Notes: generated from the letters alone by a model not told the origin. Numbered from the stretch's first letter, positions 8,369-15,220 are shown. The stretch is 28,501 bases of DNA from JAVVVD01 sp964642795 (GCA_964642795.1 CAZXRQ010000023.1:1-28501); one strand, 5' to 3'. Numbers and translations are program-made.

Positions 8369-9633
8369 GCGATATGCCTTTTTCGCGCGCGGCGCTGGAC
8401 TTTGTAGCAGAATGTGAGGCGCAGCTCGGCCCTCGGTTTGCCCGGATAGACGCAATAGAATACGAAAATCAGGCGCGCGTACTATGTGCGCTGCAGCGCC
8501 AGCGTTTGGGACAAAGGCATTTTGCCCCAACAACTGGCTATGGCTACGACGATATCGGCCGCGACGCGCTGGACGCCGCATTCGCATATGCGCTTTACTG
8601 TGAAGACGCGTTGGTACGGCCGCAGCTCACAAGCGGCACCCATGCCATTTTTACTGCGTTGTCCGGACTGCTTGCGCCTGGTGATGCCATGCTTGCTATA
8701 ACCGGTGCGCCATATGATACCCTAAAAGACGCTATCGGCATAACCGGTGATGAGTTTGGATCATTGAAGGCACAAGGCGTGCGCTATATGCAGACCGAGC
8801 TTGTAGACGGCGAAATAGATCTGCCCGCAGTGCTATCTGCGCTTAACGCAGCGCAAAACATAAAGCTCGTGTATGCGCAGCGCTCACGCGGTTATGCCTG
8901 GCGCAACGCAATCAGCCTTGAATCGCTGGGCAAGGCGTTTGCCGAAATACGATCCGCTGCACCGGATGCCATAATAGTCGTGGATAACTGCTACGGCGAG
9001 TTTACACGCACAACAGAGCCCTCTTGCGTAGGTGCGGATGTTATCGTAGGCTCGCTCATAAAAAACCCCGGCGGCGGCCTTGCGCCTACGGGCGGATATA
9101 TAGCCGGCAAGCACGAAGCTATAGAAAGGATAGCGCAGCGCGTTACGGTGCCCGGCATGGGGCGGGAGGTCGGCTCGTATGCCGGAGGCTATCAGCCGTT
9201 CTTTCAAGGGCTTTTTTTGGCGCCGCACACTACTGCGCAAAGTCTGAGGACCGCTATATTGTTTGCCAAGGCTTTTGAGCGGCTTGGCATGGTAAGTATG
9301 CCAAGCAGTATGGACGAGCGCTACGATATCGTACAGGCGCTTCGCTTCAAATCAGAAAAGCCTCTTATAGAGTTTTGCAAAAGCATACAAAAAGCGGCGC
9401 CGGTTGACAGCAATGTTACGCCGGAGCCGTGGGATATGCCGGGTTATTCGGATAAGGTGATAATGGCGGCGGGCGCTTTTGTGCAGGGCGCTTCGATCGA
9501 GCTGAGCGCCGATGCACCCATACGCGCCCCGTACACCGCATATATACAGGGTGGCCTAACCTACGCGCACGGGCGTCTTGGCGTTATGTACGCGCTGGAT
9601 GCACTGGAAAGGGCGGGGGAGATAAGGCTTTGA
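8365..9633 (+). CDS. YnbB-type PLP-dependent lyase (methionine gamma-lyase-like)
   Basis: Fold-type I PLP enzyme of 422 residues in the family once labelled aluminium resistance protein and now usually methionine gamma-lyase family protein (B. subtilis YnbB). The cofactor region shows SGTHAIFTAL for phosphate binding, VVDNCYGEF with the PLP Asp, and GSLIKNPGGG where K233 would form the Schiff base. The true substrate is not known to me. The start is TTG 8365, overlapping the hfq stop by 4 bases; GAGGAGG at 8351-8357 fits it well, whereas the ATG at 8374 is too distant. The location after hfq matches Bacillus, where ynbB also lies downstream of miaA and hfq. Confidence 0.9.
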   Translation: MSDMPFSRAALDFVAECEAQLGPRFARIDAIEYENQARVLCALQRQRLGQRHFAPTTGYGYDDIGRDALDAAFAYALYCEDALVRPQLTSGTHAIFTALSGLLAPGDAMLAITGAPYDTLKDAIGITGDEFGSLKAQGVRYMQTELVDGEIDLPAVLSALNAAQNIKLVYAQRSRGYAWRNAISLESLGKAFAEIRSAAPDAIIVVDNCYGEFTRTTEPSCVGADVIVGSLIKNPGGGLAPTGGYIAGKHEAIERIAQRVTVPGMGREVGSYAGGYQPFFQGLFLAPHTTAQSLRTAILFAKAFERLGMVSMPSSMDERYDIVQALRFKSEKPLIEFCKSIQKAAPVDSNVTPEPWDMPGYSDKVIMAAGAFVQGASIELSADAPIRAPYTAYIQGGLTYAHGRLGVMYALDALERAGEIRL

Positions 9634-10245
9634 TCAATACCTGCGGAGCAGACCAACGACCTTGCCTATAACTTCAATATCGTTATAATCAACATATATT
9701 GGCTGCATATCCGGGTTTTCGGGTTGCAGCCTTACGTTTCCCTTTTCAAGAAAAACTCGCTTTACAGTAGCGGTGTCGCCTTGCACGCGGGCAACGGCAA
9801 TGTCGCCGGACTCCACATTGATGCCGGAATCTATCAGTATCATGTCGCCGTCGAATATGCCGGCGTCTATCATGCTGCTGCCCGTTACCTTGAGCAGGAA
9901 CAGGTCGCTTTGCTGCGAACCGCGCAGCATATCTTCCGGAAGACGCACATATTCCTGGATGTTATCGTATGCGAGGATGGGCATACCGGCAGCTACGGAG
10001 CCTATAAGCGGAACACCGTATGTGGGCGCGACTTTGTTGGTAAGAGTTATGCTCCGCTGCTTGGCGGGATCCGTAGTTAGCAGACCTTCGGATTTAAGCT
10101 GCTGCAAATAGGTGTGCACTGTGGAAATTGATTTGATGCCCGTTGCGGCGCTTATCTCGCGCAGTGACGGGGGATAGGCGTTGTTTTGGATGTAGGAACG
10201 TATGAACTCATACATCGGATAAAGTTTGTTTTCGTTCTTTTTCAT
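9634..10245 (-). CDS. lexA: LexA repressor, SOS regulator
   Basis: Self-cleaving transcriptional repressor of 203 residues. The N-terminal winged helix has SLREISAATGIKSISTVHTYL, close to the Bacillus LexA recognition region. The cleavage site is AAG in GSVAAGMP (A86-G87). The serine-lysine dyad is S124 in GSSM and K162 in TATVKR. The frame is open further upstream, but AAAGGG suits ATG 10245, where MKKNENKLYPMYEFI begins the conserved domain. Its stop codon abuts the stop of the convergent lyase with no base between, so both transcripts must run into each other's gene. A small Cys-motif gene is divergent. Confidence 0.96.
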   Translation of the reverse strand: MKKNENKLYPMYEFIRSYIQNNAYPPSLREISAATGIKSISTVHTYLQQLKSEGLLTTDPAKQRSITLTNKVAPTYGVPLIGSVAAGMPILAYDNIQEYVRLPEDMLRGSQQSDLFLLKVTGSSMIDAGIFDGDMILIDSGINVESGDIAVARVQGDTATVKRVFLEKGNVRLQPENPDMQPIYVDYNDIEVIGKVVGLLRRY

Positions 10246-10263
10246 ATCAGCATCCCTTTTTGG

Positions 10264-10272
10264 TGGTATAAT
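10264..10272 (+). promoter_or_regulatory. Extended −10 promoter for small Cys-motif gene
   Basis: TGGTATAAT forms an extended −10 (TGN plus perfect TATAAT), with no good −35. Start of transcription is expected near 10279, leaving a leader of about 24 bases. It lies inside the 57-base lexA–small gene gap and overlaps the proposed lexA promoter. Confidence 0.45.
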
Positions 10273-10274
10273 AG

Positions 10275-10283
10275 AGTATATCA
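10275..10283 (-). promoter_or_regulatory. Probable lexA promoter (extended −10)
   Basis: On the − strand this reads TGATATACT, an extended −10 (TGN plus TATACT, 5 of 6 to consensus). The −35 region is poor. It abuts CAACATATGAT (− strand), which is partly like the Bacillus SOS box core. A canonical GAAC-N4-GTTC box is not present. Confidence 0.4.
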
Positions 10284-10302
10284 TATGTTGGAGCAGCGTG
10301 CT

Positions 10303-10557
10303 ATGAAAAGCGAAGATAACTTTGTAACAAAAAATTATCGCAGCGAAGACGATTACTGCGATTTGGATCCAAGCAAAATTTGCGACAACTGCTGCAAATG
10401 CCTTGAATTGGACGAGCGTGAATACAATACGGTGCTTGCGGATTTTCTTTATGAGGATACGCTCGTAGAGGATATAAGCAGTAAGCCTGCGCCCTCGACT
10501 GTGCCGCACATACGAATTTATACGATACATGCAGCGGCAAAGCGCAGATCCGAATAA
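10303..10557 (+). CDS. Small cysteine-motif protein, unknown, divergent from lexA
   Basis: Acidic soluble protein of 84 residues that I do not recognise as a named family. The core is DPSKICDNCCKCLE with C27, C30, C31 and C33, plus C19 just before it; this spacing suggests metal or Fe-S binding. The C-terminal part ends in a basic stretch (AAAKRRSE). ATG 10303 has GGAG at 10290-10293 with a 9-base spacer; an upstream in-frame ATG at 10285 has none. The longer open frame back to 10186 is antisense to lexA and unlikely. The own promoter and ribosome binding site support a real gene. Divergence from lexA hints at a DNA-damage or redox link, but that is inference. Confidence 0.7.
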   Translation: MKSEDNFVTKNYRSEDDYCDLDPSKICDNCCKCLELDEREYNTVLADFLYEDTLVEDISSKPAPSTVPHIRIYTIHAAAKRRSE

Positions 10558-10585
10558 CAGCTGAGCTTCAACCGTTCGGCCGGAA

Positions 10586-11638
10586 TTATTCTTCCCGTAG
10601 TTTTATTACCTTTGCGGCCAGCTTGCGCCTGTCCTCGGATACTGCGGCGTAGTGCTTACGCGTGGTATTCACATCCTTATGCCCTAATACGTCGGCAACG
10701 AGGTATATGTCGCCGGTCTCGTGATATAGGGTAGTGCCGTAGGTGCTGCGCAGCTTGTGCGGTGATATTTTTTTGAGCGGGGTAGCTATCTGTGCGTATT
10801 TCTTAACAAGGTTTTCCACGGCACGCGTTGTTATGCGCCTGCGCTGCAAGGATAAAAAAAGCGCCTCCTCATGTCCGGGCTCAGTAGTCTGCTTTTCACG
10901 TTCAAGCATATAATCGAGCAGCGCCTTTCGCGCTTCGTCGCCGAAGACCAGTATATCCTGTTTGCCGCCCTTGCGGATAATTGAAAACTCGTTGGCGCTA
11001 AAGTTGATATCGTCCATATCTATGCCCACAAGCTCGCTGATACGGATCCCGGTGCCCAAGAATAAGGTCAGAATGGCGAGATCACGCACCTTTGTGCGCT
11101 CGTGGAAGCTCTTTTGCCGGTCGGTCAGGCCTATGCCGCTTTCTACGGTGTCCAGCAGATCGGCCACCTCGTTGGGCTCAAGCCTGATTATGGCCCGTTC
11201 GCGTATGGTTGGCAGATCTACAAGCGCCGGAGCGTTGGTGGTCAGCTTTTCCTTTTTGAAATAGTATTTGTACAGCGAGCGCAGCGTGGCGAGCTTACGC
11301 GCCTTGGCGCGCTCCTGATTTACGATTTCGTTGTTGTCTTCATCAAGATAATAGGACAAATATGACAGATACTGCTCAATATCCGTTACCGATACTTTGT
11401 TCAGCTCCGATAGGGTGAGGGAGGAGACGTTGTCAATATGTGAAAAAGCCGGCAGCTCGTTTATCATGTATCGGAAAAATGTACGCAGATCCACAGCATA
11501 TGCATATCGCGTGCGCACCAGCGTGTTATTCTCTATGCCGGTGAAATACTCTGCGCAAAAAGACGGCAGTTCGGTGAGCAGCGCACGTATTTTTAACAGA
11601 TAGGACTTATATTCGGTTCCGGAAAAATTTTCGCTCAT
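10586..11638 (-). CDS. Tyrosine recombinase, XerC/XerD-like
   Basis: Site-specific recombinase of 350 residues. The N-terminal SAM-like core-binding domain spans about residues 20-130. The catalytic domain has all expected residues: R199 in GTGIRISEL, K226 (KGGKQ), H294 and R297 in SPHKLRSTYG, H320 in LGHKD, and nucleophile Y330 in TRKHY. It is longer than XerC/D (about 300 aa), similar to single-recombinase Xer proteins. No excisionase, att duplication or phage gene is near and the neighbours are core genes, so a housekeeping role is more likely than an integrase of a mobile element. Ribosome binding site GGAG lies 11 bases before the ATG. A good promoter and a dif-like palindrome lie just upstream. 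Confidence 0.88.
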   Translation of the reverse strand: MSENFSGTEYKSYLLKIRALLTELPSFCAEYFTGIENNTLVRTRYAYAVDLRTFFRYMINELPAFSHIDNVSSLTLSELNKVSVTDIEQYLSYLSYYLDEDNNEIVNQERAKARKLATLRSLYKYYFKKEKLTTNAPALVDLPTIRERAIIRLEPNEVADLLDTVESGIGLTDRQKSFHERTKVRDLAILTLFLGTGIRISELVGIDMDDINFSANEFSIIRKGGKQDILVFGDEARKALLDYMLEREKQTTEPGHEEALFLSLQRRRITTRAVENLVKKYAQIATPLKKISPHKLRSTYGTTLYHETGDIYLVADVLGHKDVNTTRKHYAAVSEDRRKLAAKVIKLREE

Positions 11639-11691
11639 TGTTTAGTTCTCCGTCTTTTTGATAGGGGGAGGTATGCCGCCCGTATAAATCT

Positions 11692-11720
11692 ACTATACCA
11701 TATCTATTCGTTAAAGACAA
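11692..11720 (-). promoter_or_regulatory. Sigma-A-like promoter of the tyrosine recombinase gene
   Basis: On the − strand: TTGTCT (11715-11720), a 17-base spacer, TATAGT (11692-11697). The start of transcription is expected near 11685, giving a leader of about 47 bases. The −35 lies inside the 28-bp palindrome, so a protein bound there would block this promoter. The leader also holds a CCTCC run (anti-Shine-Dalgarno-like). Confidence 0.65.
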
Positions 11721-11732
11721 GTTTAACGAATA
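11705..11732. repeat. Perfect 11-6-11 palindrome, dif-like geometry
   Basis: TATTCGTTAAA (11705-11715) and TTTAACGAATA (11722-11732) are exact reverse complements around the asymmetric 6-base spacer GACAAG. The 28-bp 11-6-11 layout is that of Xer recombination sites. It lies 66 bases upstream of a tyrosine recombinase start codon, in the recombinase–rnhA gap. The arms do not match known dif consensus in the expected orientation. It also covers the −35 of the recombinase promoter, so an operator is the main alternative. Confidence 0.8.
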
Positions 11733-11807
11733 ATTCACCCGTAGAAAGCCCGAAATGCCGGCTAACTTGGCGTTTACGGCCAGATGGCCGGATTTATTCA
11801 AGCTGCT

Positions 11808-12248
11808 TCAAGCTTTTAGCGTTTGTATGGCTTTGCGCGCCAAATCGTCGCAGCGTTCGTTGTATTTATCTCCGCTGTGACCTTTAACTTTTTTCCATTC
11901 GACCTGATGGTCGTTTGCAAGTGAAAGAATCGCTTTCCAGAGATCCTGGTTTTCCACAGGCTTCTTATTAGCCGTGTGCCAGCCGTTATGCGTCCAGTTG
12001 TTAAGCCAGCCTTTATCGAATGCATTGCAGATGTACGCGCTATCCGTATATAGCGCTATGCGGCACGGCTGCTTCAGCGCCGATAATGCATTCATCACAG
12101 CGCACAGCTCCATACGGTTGTTGGTAGTGTTCGCTTCGGCGCCGGATATCTCTTTTATGTTGTCATTGTATATCAGCACAGCTGCCCAGCCGCCCGGGCC
12201 GGGGTTTCCTGAACATGCCCCGTCCGTATATATCGTTATATATTTCAC
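11808..12248 (-). CDS. rnhA: Ribonuclease HI
   Basis: Cleaves the RNA strand of RNA:DNA hybrids, for example R-loops and Okazaki primers. It has 146 residues, the usual type 1 length without the N-terminal hybrid-binding domain. Catalytic residues are visible as YTDGACSGNPGPGG (Asp), the Glu in NNRMELCAV, the Asp in YTDSAYI, and the C-terminal KGHSGDKYNERCD with His and Asp. The start is GTG at 12246-12248, with GAGGA 11 bases upstream. The gap to tRNA-Trp (12249-12356) holds the tRNA promoter; I see only weak candidates for an rnhA promoter. A small hairpin (CGGCC/GGCCG, 11777-11790) follows the gene but lacks a T-tract. Confidence 0.96.
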   Translation of the reverse strand: MKYITIYTDGACSGNPGPGGWAAVLIYNDNIKEISGAEANTTNNRMELCAVMNALSALKQPCRIALYTDSAYICNAFDKGWLNNWTHNGWHTANKKPVENQDLWKAILSLANDHQVEWKKVKGHSGDKYNERCDDLARKAIQTLKA

Positions 12249-12311
12249 AATACAAAAATTCCTCTTTTCCTTTGCAGTGGGTGTTTTTGGTTTTGTGCGG
12301 CATGTTTGTAA

Positions 12312-12341
12312 TTGACACGCATAAACCTATGGTGTTATAAT
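12312..12341 (+). promoter_or_regulatory. Consensus promoter of tRNA-Trp
   Basis: Perfect TTGACA (12312-12317), 18-base spacer, perfect TATAAT (12336-12341). Initiation is expected near 12348, nine bases before the mature tRNA 5' end. This is the strongest promoter in the window. Confidence 0.9.
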
Positions 12342-12356
12342 GCCAATGTTGCGTTT

Positions 12357-12430
12357 AGGGGCATGATGTAATGGTAACATAGCGGTCTCCAAAACCGTTC
12401 TTGAGGGTTCGAGTCCTTCTGCCCCTGCCA
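12357..12430 (+). tRNA. tRNA-Trp(CCA)
   Basis: The cloverleaf is complete: acceptor AGGGGCA/TGCCCCT, D loop region TGTAATGGTAACA, anticodon stem GCGGT/ACCGT with loop CTCCAAA (anticodon CCA), T arm GAGGG/CCTTC with TTCGAGT, discriminator G and encoded CCA. It is a lone + strand gene between − strand genes, with its own promoter and terminator. Confidence 0.97.
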
Positions 12431-12432
12431 TC

Positions 12433-12470
12433 GCCGCAGACTCTTTATAAAAGGGTTCTGCGGCCTTTTT
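12433..12470 (+). terminator. Rho-independent terminator of tRNA-Trp
   Basis: GCCGCAGA (12433-12440) pairs with TCTGCGGC (12457-12464), followed by CTTTTT. On the other strand the stretch before the stem gives an A-rich flank, so it may also act on the convergent dipeptidase transcript, whose stop is at 12472-12474. Confidence 0.9.
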
Positions 12471-12471
12471 A

Positions 12472-13398
12472 TTAAACGAAATTCATAAGGAAATCATGCA
12501 GGTTTCCGTATGCTATACGCGAAATGTCGGCGTCGCTGAAGCCCGCATAACGCAGTTTTTCCAGTAAAGCCGGCACATCAGAGCAATTCTTCAAGTCCGC
12601 AGGATAATCGATCATGCCATCAAAGTCAGAGCCAAGCGCAACGCAGTTTACGCCGCCAACACTTGCTATGTGCTTGATGTGAGTAACTACATCATCGGTG
12701 CAGGCGGCCTGGGAGCCCGTCAGCTGCGGCGGATAGTAATTCACTGCTACCACTCCCCCGCTCCTTGCTATGCGCTCTATGTGTCTGTCGGACAGCGAGC
12801 GGGCATGGTCACACACGGCTCTTGAGTTGGTATGTGACGAGTATATAGGGCGGCCATATAGCTCGAAAGCATCGTCTATACCTGCGTCGGACAGGTGCGC
12901 AACGTCCAATGCCATACCGATAGCGTCCATTTCAGCTACTATGCTTCGTCCCAGAGGCGTAAGCCCCTTACCGCCCTTGCGCATGGCAGGAGATGCCAAC
13001 TCGTTTGTGTTGTTCCATGTAAGTGTCATGGCGCGCACACCCAGTCTGTAAAACAGCCGCAGGTTCTCCGTAAGGCCATGCAGCGCTTCGCCGCCTTCCA
13101 CGGTAAGCATGGCGGCAATGCGCCCGTCGTCAGGGGAAAAATTCTTTGAGAGCTGTACAAGCGCAGGCGTATCGTCCAGCATACGGCAGAAGGCTTCTAT
13201 CATAAACAACGCCTGTTGCAGGCAGCTTGTCCGCTGCTTTGCTTCCGGCCATGCGGCAAAGCATTGCAGCGCATAGCCGCCGTTTAGCATGTACGGCAGA
13301 CAAACCGCCTGAGCTCCGGAAGGCTTTTCGATGTTCCAGCCATCGTTGACGGCATAGTATAGATAATCGCAATGTGCGTCCGCAACCGAAAAGCTCAT
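12472..13398 (-). CDS. M19 family (renal-type) membrane dipeptidase homologue
   Basis: Zinc-dependent dipeptidase of the amidohydrolase superfamily, 308 residues. Metal ligands show as DAHCD (H9, D11), the bridging Glu in TVEGGEAL, HLSD, the His in SSHTNSRAV and Asp in LGSDFDG. No signal peptide is evident, so it is probably cytoplasmic. Bacterial members cleave dipeptides, some with D-residues; the substrate here is unknown. ATG 13398 follows AAGGAGG by 11 bases; the open frame reaches 13428 through that ribosome binding site. The site itself lies directly after the T-tract of the rny terminator, so expression probably needs read-through. Confidence 0.9.
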   Translation of the reverse strand: MSFSVADAHCDYLYYAVNDGWNIEKPSGAQAVCLPYMLNGGYALQCFAAWPEAKQRTSCLQQALFMIEAFCRMLDDTPALVQLSKNFSPDDGRIAAMLTVEGGEALHGLTENLRLFYRLGVRAMTLTWNNTNELASPAMRKGGKGLTPLGRSIVAEMDAIGMALDVAHLSDAGIDDAFELYGRPIYSSHTNSRAVCDHARSLSDRHIERIARSGGVVAVNYYPPQLTGSQAACTDDVVTHIKHIASVGGVNCVALGSDFDGMIDYPADLKNCSDVPALLEKLRYAGFSDADISRIAYGNLHDFLMNFV

Positions 13399-13418
13399 GC
13401 CTAAAAACGCCTCCTTAT

Positions 13419-13454
13419 AAAAAATCAAGGATATGCTGTCTTGGCATATCCTTG
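13419..13454 (-). terminator. Rho-independent terminator after rny
   Basis: CAAGGATATGC and GCATATCCTTG form a perfect 11-bp stem with a 7-base loop; on the − strand it is followed by ATTTTTT. The dipeptidase Shine-Dalgarno AAGGAGG begins only three bases after the T-tract, so this may act as an attenuator for that gene. Confidence 0.9.
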
Positions 13455-13467
13455 AGAAAGCACCGGT

Positions 13468-15012
13468 TTATTTTGCAAAATCGACAGCCCGAGTCTCCCT
13501 TATCACATTTACTTTGATTTGTCCTGGATACTCAAGCTCCGCTTCTATGCGCTTTACGATGTCCCGTGCCATGACGATGGTATCGGCATCGTTGACGTTT
13601 TCGGGTTTTACCAGTATGCGCACCTCGCGGCCAGCCTGTACGGCAAAGCACTTATCAACGCCGTCGAAGGAGTTTGCGATTTCCTCAAGCTTCTCGAGCC
13701 GTTTTATGTAGTTCTCCAAGGTCTCTCGCCTTGCGCCGGGACGCGCTGCGCTTATGGCGTCGGCCGCCTGCACCAGCACGGCCTCAACCGTAGCGGGCTC
13801 AACATCGCCATGATGCGCCATAATCGCATTGACGACTTGATTGTTCTCACGGTACTTCTTGGCAAGGTCTGCGCCGATCTGCACATGCGGGCCTTCTACC
13901 TCGTGATCTATCGCCTTGCCGATATCGTGCAGCAAACCTGCGCGCTTGGCCAGCGTAATGTTAGCTCCGATTTCGGCGGCCATAATACCGGCCAAGTGCG
14001 AGACCTCTATGGAATGCTTTAGCACATTTTGGCCGTAGCTCGTACGGTATTTTAGCCTGCCAAGGGTCTTGACAAGCTCGTGATGCAGACCATGTATGCC
14101 AACCTCGAATATGGCCTGCTCGCCGGCTTCGCGTATCTGCGTATCGACTTCCTTGCGCGCCTTTTCCACCATTTCCTCGATCCTGGCAGGATGTATACGC
14201 CCGTCGAGAATAAGCTTCTCCAACGCTATACGCGCTATTTCCCTTCGCACAGGATCAAAGCCGGAAAGTATGACGGCCTCGGGAGTATCGTCGATAATAA
14301 GATCAACCCCGGTCGCCGTTTCCAGCGTGCGGATATTTCTGCCCTCACGTCCGATTATGCGGCCCTTCATTTCGTCGTTAGGCAACGGCACGACGGACAC
14401 AGTGGTCTCCGCCACATGATCCGCAGCGCAACGCTGCACTGCAAGGGATACTATGTTGCGCGCGCGCTTATCAGCTTCTTCCTTGGTTTTCGTTTCGATC
14501 TCGTGCAGCATTACCGCCGCATCATGGCGCGCGTCGCGCTCCACGTTGCTTAAAAGTATCTGGCGTGCCTCGTCCATAGACATGCCGGATATGGTTTCCA
14601 GCTCTTTAAGCTGGCGATCGTGCATCTTTTTGACGGAATCCTCAAGCTCGTCAGTCTCCTTTTGGCGCTTTACGAGCAGCTCGTCACGCTGGTCAAGGCT
14701 GTCCGATTTCTTGTCCAACGTTTCTTCGCGCTGCAAAAGTCTGCGCTCGGTACGCTGCAACTCGTTGCGGCGCTCGCGCAGTTCGTTTTCGCCTTCCTTT
14801 TTGAGCTTGTAGACCTCTTCCTTAGCTTCGAGTATGTTCTCTTTTTTGATGGTTTCAGCGCGTTTCTGCGCGTCGTCAATAAGCTTTTTTACTGCATCTT
14901 CTGCCTTGGCGACCTTTGCTTCAGCGATATTACGTCTGTAATAGTAGCCGATCAGTACGCCCACAATTATTGCAACCACCCCAATAACAATGGGGATGAG
15001 TATTTCACCCAC
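13468..15012 (-). CDS. rny: Ribonuclease Y
   Basis: Membrane-anchored endoribonuclease that starts mRNA decay in many Gram-positive bacteria, 514 residues. An N-terminal transmembrane helix (residues 4-24, ending in GYYYRR) is followed by a long charged coiled coil to about residue 190. The KH domain contains GRIIGREGRNIRTLE and the HD domain contains LLHDIGKAIDHE with the metal-binding His-Asp. The start is GTG, seven bases after GGAGG. A well-formed promoter gives a leader of about 124 bases containing a hairpin (15042-15061). A terminator follows the gene. The YlbF-type protein encoded at 2311-2703 may modulate it, as the Y-complex does in Bacillus. Confidence 0.97.
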   Translation of the reverse strand: MGEILIPIVIGVVAIIVGVLIGYYYRRNIAEAKVAKAEDAVKKLIDDAQKRAETIKKENILEAKEEVYKLKKEGENELRERRNELQRTERRLLQREETLDKKSDSLDQRDELLVKRQKETDELEDSVKKMHDRQLKELETISGMSMDEARQILLSNVERDARHDAAVMLHEIETKTKEEADKRARNIVSLAVQRCAADHVAETTVSVVPLPNDEMKGRIIGREGRNIRTLETATGVDLIIDDTPEAVILSGFDPVRREIARIALEKLILDGRIHPARIEEMVEKARKEVDTQIREAGEQAIFEVGIHGLHHELVKTLGRLKYRTSYGQNVLKHSIEVSHLAGIMAAEIGANITLAKRAGLLHDIGKAIDHEVEGPHVQIGADLAKKYRENNQVVNAIMAHHGDVEPATVEAVLVQAADAISAARPGARRETLENYIKRLEKLEEIANSFDGVDKCFAVQAGREVRILVKPENVNDADTIVMARDIVKRIEAELEYPGQIKVNVIRETRAVDFAK

Positions 15013-15142
15013 GGGTACACCTCCACTTTATATATAAAATGCCGAGTACAACTCTACTCAGTATGCATGGACAGCGTTCATCATAGTTAAAAATTACATC
15101 ATCTATTATGAAACTTGCACACCGGCATAACTACTCAAAATT

Positions 15143-15171
15143 ATTTTACGCTTTACAATAAGAAATGTCAA
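15143..15171 (-). promoter_or_regulatory. Sigma-A promoter of rny
   Basis: On the − strand: perfect TTGACA (15166-15171), 17-base spacer, TAAAAT (15143-15148). Initiation near 15136. Its −35 starts about 25 bases after the recA terminator stem, so rny is a separate unit from recA. Confidence 0.8.
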
Positions 15172-15194
15172 GATTGCCATATTTCGATAATTGC

Positions 15195-15220
15195 AAAGCC
15201 CGCCGATCGAGCCGGCGGGC
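15195..15220 (-). terminator. Probable terminator of recA
   Basis: GCCCGCCG (15198-15205) and CGGCGGGC (15213-15220) form a GC-rich 8-bp stem with a 7-base loop. On the − strand the stem is followed by TTTGCAATT, a short T-run, so termination may be partial. Confidence 0.7.

Noticed and set aside
10186..10302. Long form of the small Cys-motif protein
   Set aside because: This part is antisense to the lexA start and precedes the promoter. ATG 10303 has its own Shine-Dalgarno.
10586..11732. Integrase of a mobile element or prophage
   Set aside because: Flanks are core genes, and no excisionase, att duplication, cargo or tRNA insertion scar was seen. tRNA-Trp is intact and is separated from the recombinase by rnhA.
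13519..14553. Long + strand open frames opposite rny (167 and 157 aa)
   Set aside because: They are antisense to a clear RNase Y gene, show no recognisable domains, and such shadows are common in this codon usage.
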